In this document: in pieces, positions 1 to 5,143 of the stretch
Position numbering within the stretch: position 1 is the stretch's first letter
Layout: every line of letters starts with the position of its first letter
DNA from: Oscillospiraceae bacterium
GTDB lineage: Bacteria > Bacillota > Clostridia > Oscillospirales > Ruminococcaceae
NCBI GenBank assembly: GCA_017828935.1
Contig: JAGAUG010000025.1
Coordinates: 1 to 5,143, forward strand
DNA: 5,143 nt
Reading direction: 5' to 3'
The notes under the pieces: model-generated
The model's database searches: none
Told to the model about the DNA's origin: nothing
The model's input: the letters and a program-made list of their open reading frames with translations, nothing else
Translations under genes and position numbers: made by a program

Positions 1-20
1 ATTTATAAATAAAAATACTA

Positions 21-30
21 AAAGGGAGGT
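21..30 (+). promoter_or_regulatory. Strong Shine-Dalgarno site of the small membrane gene
   Basis: AAAGGGAGGT is close to the full anti-16S complement and ends 7 bases before a TTG codon. It is the main reason for accepting TTG at 38 as the start of a gene too short for most gene finders. Confidence 0.75.
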
Positions 31-37
31 TTTAAAC

Positions 38-196
38 TTGAATAAATTAATATTGGGGATTTGTATTGGGCTAATATTGCTCGGAATTGTAATATTTATT
101 ATATATATAAAAAAAATGCTCAGCGGCAAGTGTTGCGAAGGTTGTAAAAGTTGCAGTCAAAAAAACAATTGTAGAAATTTTGAAGATAAAAAATAA
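38..196 (+). CDS. Small FeoB-associated-type cysteine-rich membrane protein (52 aa)
   Basis: The frame opens at TTG 38 behind a strong ribosome-binding site and closes at TAA 194-196, giving 52 residues. Residues 3-24 are an uninterrupted hydrophobic stretch rich in Ile, Leu and Gly, a single predicted membrane helix. It is followed by a lysine pair and a cysteine-rich tail with Cys at 32, 33, 36, 39 and 45 (motif CCEGCKSC). This layout, one N-terminal helix plus a short tail of CxxC-spaced cysteines in about 50 residues, is that of the FeoB-associated Cys-rich membrane protein family, usually encoded beside the ferrous iron transporter FeoB. The positive residues after the helix suggest the cysteine tail faces the cytoplasm. 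A role in metal or redox chemistry next to FeoB is inferred from the family; no feo gene is visible because the window starts just upstream. It ends 27 bases before ileS and may be the last gene of an upstream feo operon. The family call is made on architecture and is moderately sure. Confidence 0.65.
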   Translation: MNKLILGICIGLILLGIVIFIIYIKKMLSGKCCEGCKSCSQKNNCRNFEDKK

Positions 197-223
197 TAAA
201 TAAATTAAGGAGACTGATATTTT

Positions 224-3200
224 ATGTACGATAAAGTTTTTACGGATTTAAAATTTAAAGACCGAGAATTAGAAATTATAGATTTTTGGAAAAAAAATAA
301 TATTTTCAAAAAAACTATCGAAAAAAGAAAAAACGATAAAGAATTTACTTTCTATGATGGTCCTCCAACAGCCAACGGAAAACCTCATATTGGACATATT
401 ATAACTCGTGTTTATAAAGATATTATTCCAAGATACAAAACAATGAAAGGCTTTAAAGTTTTAAGAAAGGCTGGTTGGGACACCCATGGACTTCCTGTTG
501 AACTTGGAATCGAAAAAGAACTCGGAATTAGCGGAAAATCTCAAATCGAAGAATTCGGAATAGAAAAATTTATAAAAAAATGCAAAGATAGCGTCTGGAA
601 GTATGAAGAAGAATGGCGCAAGATGAGCGACAGAGTTGGATATTGGGTCGATATGGATAGTCCTTATGTTACTTATTATAATTCTTATATCGAATCTATT
701 TGGTGGGCAATTAAAAAAATTTGGGAAAAAAATTTAATTTATAAAGGCTACAAAGTTGTCCCTTACTGTCCTCGTTGCGGAACTGCTCTTTCAAGTCACG
801 AAGTTTCTCAAGGCTATAAAAACGTCGTCGACGAAACTATCTTTGTTAAGTTCGAATCAGCTCAAGAACCAGGAACTTATTTTTTAGTTTGGACAACAAC
901 TCCTTGGACATTGCCTTCAAACGTCGCCTTAACAGTAAACCCAAACGAGACTTATATAAAAATAAAATTTAATAACCAAAAATATATATTAGCTAAAGCT
1001 TTAGTCGATAAAGTTTTAGATCTAGCTCCAGAAGAAAATTACGAAATCTTAGAAGAATTTATTGGAAAAGATTTAGAATATCATGAATATATTCCAGTAT
1101 TTGATTTTTTTGATTTTAAAAAATCAAATAAAAAAGCTTGTTATGTTTGTGTTGATAATTTTGTAACGTTAACAGACGGAACAGGAATAGTTCACACTGC
1201 ACCGGCCTTTGGCGAAGACGACGCAAAAGTCGGAATGAAATACGACTTGCCGTTTTTACAGCTAGTCGACTCTCAGGGTAAGTTTGTTGATAGCGTAAAT
1301 AATTGGAGCGGAATGTTTGTAAAAGAAGCAGATAAATATATAATTAAAGAACTTCAAGACAGAAATCTTATATATAAAACTTTAAAATACGAACACTCTT
1401 ATCCTCACTGTTGGAGGTGTGATACTCCGCTTTTATACTACGCTAGAGATACTTGGTTTATTAAAATGACAGCGCTAAGAGAAAAATTAATATATAATAA
1501 TAATCAAATTAACTGGATCCCTGAATCTATCGGTAAGGGCAGGTTTGGCGATTGGCTTGAGAACGTTATCGATTGGGGAATTAGCCGTGAAAGATATTGG
1601 GGAACTCCTCTTCCAATTTGGGAGTGTGAATGTGGCCACAGACACGCTATCGGTAGTATCAAAGAACTTCGTGAGCTAGGCGAAAACGTACCAGAAGATA
1701 TCGAACTTCACAAACCATATGTTGACAGTATTATTATAAATTGTCCTAAATGTAATAAATCTATGAAAAGAGTTAGTGAAGTTCTTGATTGCTGGCTTGA
1801 TTCTGGTTCAATGCCGTTCGCTCAATGGCACTATCCATTTGAAAACGAAGATTTATTTAATAAAAACTTCCCAGCTGATTTTATAAGCGAGGCTGTTGAC
1901 CAAACAAGAGGATGGTTCTATACTTTGCTTGCGATGTCAACTGCGTTATTTGATAAAGCGCCGTTTAAAAACGTTATTGTCTTGGGCCACGTTAACGACA
2001 AAGACGGAAAGAAGATGTCTAAACACCTAGGAAACGTTGTTGACCCTTGGGACGTCTTAGATAAACAAGGCGCAGACGCCATAAGATGGTATTTTTGTAC
2101 TAATAGTTCACCTTGGTTGCCAAGTAAATTCTATGACGAAGCTGTTAGCGAAACCCAGCGCCGCTTTATGGGAACGCTTTGGAACACCTACGCATTTTAC
2201 GTTCTTTACGCCGAAATTGATCAGTTCGATCCAACTAAATATAGTCTTGAATTTAATAACTTGCCTGTTATAGACAAGTGGATTTTATCTAAATTAAATA
2301 GCTTAATAGATGCTGTTGATAAAAATTTAGAAAATTATAAAATCGTTGAATCAGCTAGATTAATCGAAAATTTTGTTGACGAGCTTAGCAACTGGTATAT
2401 CAGAAGAAACAGAGATCGTTATTGGGCTTCTGGGATGCCACAAGACAAAATCGACGCTTATATGACTTTATATACTGTCTTATCTGAAATATCAAAATTA
2501 ATTTCTCCGTTTGTTCCGTTCGTTTCAGAATCTATTTATCAAAATATAGTAAGAAAAGTTGACTTAAAAGCTCCTGAGAGCGTTCATCTTTGTGACTTTC
2601 CTAAATCAAATAAAAATTTTATTGATAAAAACTTAGAAACTAATATGAATAACGTCTTAAAAGTTGTTTCTTTGGGTAGGCTTTGTCGAAATATTTCTAA
2701 TATAAAAAATAGACAACCGCTCTCGACTATTTATGTTCGAAAAGACTTTGATATTCCGGATCTATATAGAGACTTAATTTTAGACGAACTTAATATTAAA
2801 AATCTTAAATTTATGGAAACCAAAGACGAAACTGAATTTGTAAATTATAAAGTTAAACCAGATAGAAAAGTTCTTGGGCCAAAATACGGAAGATTACTAA
2901 CAAAGCTTATCGAAGTTTTAAGAGATCTCGACGGCAACCCTATTGTTAAAGCTTTTAACGAAAACAAGACATATAAAATTCTAATAGATAATACTGAAAT
3001 AGAGCTTTCTAAAGACGACGTCCTAATCGAAACAACTGAAAAATCTGGATTTGTTTCTCAATCTGACGGAGACTATATCGTCGCTGTCGACACAAACTTA
3101 ACTCAAGACCTAATCGAAGAAGGATTTGTTAGAGAAATCGTCAGCAAGATACAAACGATGAGAAAAGAAGCTGATTTCGAGATTTTAGACAAAATAAATA

Positions 3201-3382
3201 TATTTTATAACGGCGACAAAACAATCGAAGATATTATTTTAAAATTTAAATCCGAAATTTTAAGAGAAGTATTAGCTCTCGATATTATTAAATTAAATCC
3301 AGATAATAATATTAATAATTATAAGATTTCCAAGAACTGGAATATTAATAATTATAATTTAAATATTTGTTTAGATAAGTAA
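224..3382 (+). CDS. ileS: Isoleucyl-tRNA synthetase, eukaryote-like type 2 (IleRS)
   Basis: A cytosolic class I synthetase that activates isoleucine with ATP and charges tRNA-Ile. The ATG start lies 10 bases after AAGGAGA (207-213) and the protein begins at the usual N-terminal helix. In order: the canonical HIGH signature at residues 55-58 (PPTANGKPHIGH); the CP1 editing domain, about 200-400, with threonine-rich WTTTPWTLPSN from 223 and GTGIVHTAPAFGEDD at 319-333, containing the conserved editing aspartate; WGISRERYWG from 451; DQTRGWF at 559-565; KMSKH at 597-601 in place of the commoner KMSKS; WNTYAFYVLYAEIDQFDP from 653; and the anticodon-binding helical domain with SNWYIRRNRDRYW at 722-734. 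The remainder to 1052 matches the long C-terminal extension of eukaryote-like enzymes. Two cysteine sets look metal-binding: C182/C185 with C396/C399, and C468/C470 with C507/C510. At 1052 residues it exceeds the roughly 930 of type 1 bacterial enzymes and lacks their short C-terminal zinc finger, so it is type 2, a group known for low mupirocin sensitivity. The last 20 residues are Asn/Ile-rich and poorly constrained. It is probably co-transcribed with dusB and engB. Confidence 0.96.
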   Translation: MYDKVFTDLKFKDRELEIIDFWKKNNIFKKTIEKRKNDKEFTFYDGPPTANGKPHIGHIITRVYKDIIPRYKTMKGFKVLRKAGWDTHGLPVELGIEKELGISGKSQIEEFGIEKFIKKCKDSVWKYEEEWRKMSDRVGYWVDMDSPYVTYYNSYIESIWWAIKKIWEKNLIYKGYKVVPYCPRCGTALSSHEVSQGYKNVVDETIFVKFESAQEPGTYFLVWTTTPWTLPSNVALTVNPNETYIKIKFNNQKYILAKALVDKVLDLAPEENYEILEEFIGKDLEYHEYIPVFDFFDFKKSNKKACYVCVDNFVTLTDGTGIVHTAPAFGEDDAKVGMKYDLPFLQLVDSQGKFVDSVNNWSGMFVKEADKYIIKELQDRNLIYKTLKYEHSYPHCWRCDTPLLYYARDTWFIKMTALREKLIYNNNQINWIPESIGKGRFGDWLENVIDWGISRERYWGTPLPIWECECGHRHAIGSIKELRELGENVPEDIELHKPYVDSIIINCPKCNKSMKRVSEVLDCWLDSGSMPFAQWHYPFENEDLFNKNFPADFISEAVDQTRGWFYTLLAMSTALFDKAPFKNVIVLGHVNDKDGKKMSKHLGNVVDPWDVLDKQGADAIRWYFCTNSSPWLPSKFYDEAVSETQRRFMGTLWNTYAFYVLYAEIDQFDPTKYSLEFNNLPVIDKWILSKLNSLIDAVDKNLENYKIVESARLIENFVDELSNWYIRRNRDRYWASGMPQDKIDAYMTLYTVLSEISKLISPFVPFVSESIYQNIVRKVDLKAPESVHLCDFPKSNKNFIDKNLETNMNNVLKVVSLGRLCRNISNIKNRQPLSTIYVRKDFDIPDLYRDLILDELNIKNLKFMETKDETEFVNYKVKPDRKVLGPKYGRLLTKLIEVLRDLDGNPIVKAFNENKTYKILIDNTEIELSKDDVLIETTEKSGFVSQSDGDYIVAVDTNLTQDLIEEGFVREIVSKIQTMRKEADFEILDKINIFYNGDKTIEDIILKFKSEILREVLALDIIKLNPDNNINNYKISKNWNINNYNLNICLDK
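1098..1130 (+). repeat. Perfect 13-bp inverted repeat inside ileS
   Basis: TATTTGATTTTTT (1098-1110) and AAAAAATCAAATA (1118-1130) are exact reverse complements around a 7-base spacer. They encode the FDFFDFKKSNKK stretch of the IleRS editing domain, just before the conserved editing motif. Stem stability is low because only one G-C pair is present, and the run of T/A codons for Phe/Lys could explain it without any function. Confidence 0.5.
3308..3357 (+). repeat. 17-bp direct repeat at the 3' end of ileS
   Basis: AATATTAATAATTATAA occurs exactly at 3308-3324 and again at 3341-3357, offset by 33 bases (11 codons) and therefore in frame. Both copies encode NINNY in the low-complexity tail of IleRS. 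The look is of a small in-frame duplication, or of convergent Asn/Ile-rich codons in an AT-rich tail. Confidence 0.6.
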
Positions 3383-3407
3383 ATTAAAATAAATTAAAAT
3401 AAATTAT
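3380..3407 (+). repeat. 10-bp tandem repeat filling the ileS-dusB spacer
   Basis: TAAATTAAAA is present twice without mismatch (3380-3389, 3390-3399), followed by a partial copy TAAATTAT. The first copy starts with the ileS stop codon itself, and the array ends just before the dusB ATG at 3409. The array supplies the whole intergenic spacer, contains no purine-rich ribosome-binding site, and places TAA stops at regular intervals. Confidence 0.7.
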
Positions 3408-3408
3408 T

Positions 3409-4401
3409 ATGATTAATAAATTAGATAATAATATAATAAAAATTGGCGACGTAAAAATAAAAAAGACAGCTGCTCTAGCTCCAATGGCTGGTGTAACCAA
3501 CAGGGCTTTTAGAGAGCTGGCTAAACAATATAAAGCTAGCTATGTTATAACTGAGATGGTCAGCGCTAAAGCGCTTTGTTTTGGAGATAAAAAAACAGAG
3601 CGCTTGCTGAACTTTTCTAATATCGAAAGGCCTATTGCAATCCAACTTTTTGGGTCTGAGCCCGAATTTTTAGCTAAAGCAGCTTATATTTCTTTAAAAT
3701 ATCAACCTAATATTATTGATATAAATATGGGCTGTCCTGTTAAAAAAATCACTAGCAATAATAGCGGATCAGCGCTTTTAAATAATCCAAAATTAGTCGA
3801 AAAAATTATTAAAGAAGTCGTCAAAGCTGTTGATCGACCCGTTACGATTAAGATAAGAGCCGGTTTGGACGAAAATAATATTAACGCTTGCGAAATCGCC
3901 AAAATCGCCCAAGAAAGCGGAGCTAGCGCGATAACCGTCCACGGGCGAACTAAAAAACAAATGTATTCTGGCTCTGTATCTCTTGATATTATAAAACAAG
4001 TAAAATCTTCTGTTTCTATTCCAGTTATCGGCAACGGAGACATAACAGATTTAGAATCAGCTCTAAATATGTATCAAAAAACTGGCTGCGATTTAGTAAT
4101 GATCGGTCGAGGTTGTCTCGGTGCGCCTTGGATTTTTAAAAATATAGACGATTATTTTAATAATAAAATAAATTCAAATAAAATAAATTTAAAACAAAAA
4201 TTAGATATTATGAGATATCATATTGAATTAATGATGAAATATTCGCCAGAAGAAATTGCTATTAAAGAAGCTAGAAAACATATAAACTGGTATCTAAAAA
4301 ATTTTAAAAACGCCGCAATTATAAGAAACAAAGTTTCGATGATAAAAACTTTAGATGATTTAAATAATATTTTAGATCAATATATTTGTTTTAATGAATA
4401 A
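3409..4401 (+). CDS. dusB: tRNA-dihydrouridine synthase, DusB family
   Basis: An FMN-dependent cytosolic enzyme that uses NADPH to reduce specific uridines, mainly in the tRNA D-loop, to dihydrouridine. The 330 residues match the usual DusB length of about 320-335. An FMN-binding TIM barrel carries LAPMAGVTNRAFR from about residue 23, IQLFGSEP, and the catalytic DINMGCPVKK with Cys109 as the proton donor. It continues with the lysine/arginine motif TIKIRAG, VHGRT at 177-181, IGNGDI with GNGD at 208-211, and MIGRGCLGAPW from 231. A helical C-terminal tRNA-binding domain follows, with EARKHINWYLK. A short N-terminal extension precedes the usual KIGDVKI start. ATG 3409 is the only candidate before Met26, which lies inside the core, so the start is sound although no Shine-Dalgarno is visible. 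Translation may rely on coupling to ileS, 26 bases upstream, or on the unstructured A/T leader. A small Asn/Lys/Ile-rich insertion (NKINSNKINL) joins the two domains. Exact uridine positions modified cannot be told from sequence; DusB is preferred over DusA/DusC from overall motif pattern. Confidence 0.94.
   Translation: MINKLDNNIIKIGDVKIKKTAALAPMAGVTNRAFRELAKQYKASYVITEMVSAKALCFGDKKTERLLNFSNIERPIAIQLFGSEPEFLAKAAYISLKYQPNIIDINMGCPVKKITSNNSGSALLNNPKLVEKIIKEVVKAVDRPVTIKIRAGLDENNINACEIAKIAQESGASAITVHGRTKKQMYSGSVSLDIIKQVKSSVSIPVIGNGDITDLESALNMYQKTGCDLVMIGRGCLGAPWIFKNIDDYFNNKINSNKINLKQKLDIMRYHIELMMKYSPEEIAIKEARKHINWYLKNFKNAAIIRNKVSMIKTLDDLNNILDQYICFNE
4162..4189 (+). repeat. 13-bp direct repeat within dusB
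   Basis: AATAAAATAAATT occurs at 4162-4174 and 4177-4189, a 15-base period that keeps frame and yields NKINS then NKINL. It sits in the linker between the barrel and the helical domain, where insertions are tolerated. Confidence 0.5.
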
Positions 4402-4434
4402 AAATAAAAATTAAAATAATATATTTTTTTATTT

Positions 4435-4440
4435 AGGAGA
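4435..4440 (+). promoter_or_regulatory. Shine-Dalgarno site deciding the GTG start of engB
   Basis: AGGAGA ends 8 bases before GTG 4449, an ideal spacing. There is no ATG in this frame near the conserved N-terminus, so this site fixes the GTG start. Confidence 0.75.
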
Positions 4441-4448
4441 AAAAAGCT

Positions 4449-5039
4449 GTGAGTCTAAATTTTAATAATATAGTTTTTGAAACATCTTTCGGAAATAAAA
4501 ATCAATTATTAAAAAGTGATTGTTTAGAATTCGTTTTTTCTGGAAGATCTAACGTCGGAAAGTCTTCGCTTATAAATAAATTATTTAATCGAAAACACCT
4601 CGCTCGCGTTAGCTCAACTCCAGGAAAAACGGCAACAATTAATTTTTATAAATTAAATAATTTAAGATTTGTTGATCTTCCCGGCTACGGCTTCGCTAAA
4701 GTCAGCAAGACAGAAAAAAACAGATGGAAAGAATTAATAAGCAGCTATCTTTGGAGCTACCGAAATATCGCTTTAATATTCCAGCTCGTCGATATAAGAC
4801 ACCGACCATCTAAAGAAGACATTGATATTATAAATTCTTTTATTGACTCAGAAACTCCGTTTGTTGTTGTCTTAACAAAAGCTGATAAATTAACTAATAA
4901 TCAAACCAAAAAAAGATTAGAAGAAATTACTAAAGAAATTCCTTGTGGCGATCAAATAAAATTAATTTTATTTTCGTCGGTTACTGGAGAAGGCGTTGAA
5001 GAAATCCGAGAAATAATAAACCAAATTTCCCAAGTTTAA
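4449..5039 (+). CDS. engB: Ribosome biogenesis GTP-binding protein EngB/YsxC
   Basis: A TrmE-Era-EngA-EngB-Septin-like (TRAFAC) GTPase that binds the maturing 50S subunit and is essential in most bacteria studied. All G motifs are intact: G1 GRSNVGKS at residues 32-39, G2 within TPGKT at 57-61, G3 DLPG at 76-79 in the family-typical DLPGYGFAKV, G4 TKAD at 143-146, and G5 around SS at 176-177 (FSSVTGEG). The family marker DIRHRPSKED is at about 115-124. At 196 residues it equals the usual single-domain EngB length, with no extra domain or signal peptide. It starts at GTG behind AGGAGA. It lies 47 bases after dusB on the same strand, and no convincing terminator lies between them, so transcription with ileS-dusB is plausible. 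In many Firmicutes engB sits near lon or clpX; here it follows dusB. Its stop codon lies in the left arm of a stem-loop. Confidence 0.96.
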   Translation: MSLNFNNIVFETSFGNKNQLLKSDCLEFVFSGRSNVGKSSLINKLFNRKHLARVSSTPGKTATINFYKLNNLRFVDLPGYGFAKVSKTEKNRWKELISSYLWSYRNIALIFQLVDIRHRPSKEDIDIINSFIDSETPFVVVLTKADKLTNNQTKKRLEEITKEIPCGDQIKLILFSSVTGEGVEEIREIINQISQV

Positions 5040-5058
5040 AAAACTAAGTTTAGACTTG
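5031..5058 (+). other. Stem-loop over the engB stop codon
   Basis: CAAGTTTAAA (5031-5040) pairs with TTTAGACTTG (5049-5058) over 10 positions with one U-G wobble and an 8-base loop. The engB TAA (5037-5039) is in the left arm. No U-tract follows (AATAAATAAAAAC), so it is not a canonical intrinsic terminator. It could protect the 3' end or give weak termination. Confidence 0.45.
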
Positions 5059-5081
5059 AATAAATAAAAACAAAAAATAAA

Positions 5082-5121
5082 GGCTCTATAATAAATGTTG
5101 GGGTGTAAAAGAATAGAGCTC
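5082..5121. repeat. Short inverted-repeat element, possible insertion-sequence end
   Basis: GCTCTAT (5083-5089) and ATAGAGC (5113-5119) are perfect inverted arms around a 23-base, G-containing spacer (ATGTTGGGGTG at its centre). The element stands out from the A/T-only sequence on both sides. The outer GGCTCT is similar to the terminal sequence I associate with ISL3-family elements, and a compact sub-terminal hairpin would suit that reading. No transposase is in the window, so this is tentative. The alternative is an intrinsic terminator for a gene arriving from the right on the minus strand: there the hairpin is followed by TTTATTTTTTG, although the loop is large. Confidence 0.35.
5087..5092 (+). 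promoter_or_regulatory. Perfect -10 hexamer TATAAT, no good -35
   Basis: TATAAT overlaps the left arm of the inverted-repeat element. At a 17-base spacing the -35 position is A-rich and does not resemble TTGACA; the nearest match, TTGAAT at 5056-5061, is 25 bases away, which is too far. A rightward promoter for a gene beyond the window is possible, but in sequence this AT-rich the hexamer alone is weak evidence. Confidence 0.25.
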
Positions 5122-5143
5122 AAAAAAATAAAAAATAAATTAA

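Noticed and set aside
182..223. Promoter for ileS in the short gap before it
   Set aside because: TA-rich hexamers can be picked anywhere in this sequence; there is no credible -35/-10 pair in the 27-base gap or the gene end before it.
3793..3999. Minus-strand open frame of 68 codons
   Set aside because: It is nested antisense within dusB and overlaps the other antisense frame; no motif supports a protein.
3702..4043. Minus-strand open frame of 113 codons
   Set aside because: It lies entirely antisense to the well-conserved dusB core, has no family-like motif or plausible ribosome-binding site, and its composition follows the dusB codons.
4402..4434. T-run (4424-4430) before engB as a dusB terminator
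   Set aside because: The upstream sequence offers only A:T pairing with no G-C stem, and the run leads straight into the engB ribosome-binding site.
224..5039. Recoded TGA (mycoplasma-like or SR1/Gracilibacteria code)
   Set aside because: Tryptophan is encoded by TGG and glycine by GGN throughout, no in-frame TGA occurs, and all four genes end in TAA, so the standard bacterial code suffices.
1..5143. CRISPR array, tRNA or rRNA genes
   Set aside because: No regularly spaced repeats with unique spacers, no cloverleaf-like sequence ending in a T-loop motif, and no rRNA-like conserved segments were seen on either strand.

Overview
The window is visibly AT-rich and carries four genes, all on the + strand and tightly packed. 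Each protein gene is preceded by a purine-rich Shine-Dalgarno site, except dusB. The genes are: a 52-residue cysteine-rich membrane peptide of the FeoB-associated type (38-196); a long, eukaryote-like (type 2) isoleucyl-tRNA synthetase, ileS (224-3382); a tRNA-dihydrouridine synthase of the DusB family (3409-4401); and the ribosome-assembly GTPase EngB/YsxC (4449-5039). Low G+C, AGA-rich arginine usage, Shine-Dalgarno starts, a TTG and a GTG start, and the FeoB-associated peptide all point to a low-G+C Gram-positive anaerobe (Clostridia or Tissierellia such as the Peptoniphilaceae). This is an inference from gene content, not a proven placement.

Layout: positions 1-37 hold the tail of an upstream spacer and a strong ribosome-binding site. 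The small membrane gene ends 27 bases before ileS, so there is no room for a T-box leader directly in front of ileS. ileS and dusB are separated by only 26 bases, filled by a 10-bp tandem repeat that begins at the ileS stop codon and leaves no Shine-Dalgarno for dusB. dusB and engB are 47 bases apart with a good ribosome-binding site. After engB there is a stem-loop over the stop codon. Then comes a roughly 40-bp element with short inverted arms (GCTCTAT/ATAGAGC) and a perfect TATAAT, which resembles the end of an insertion sequence (possibly ISL3-like). Its remainder would lie beyond the window.

The last three genes form a plausible translation cluster: charging tRNA-Ile, modifying the tRNA D-loop, and maturing the 50S subunit. 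Their spacing fits one transcript. No strong terminator separates them. I do not see an obviously new biological system. The observations most worth checking are the type 2 IleRS (predicted low mupirocin sensitivity), the repeat-filled SD-less junction before dusB, the possible IS end at the right edge, and a marked codon-context bias in which C-ending codons are concentrated before codons that begin with G.
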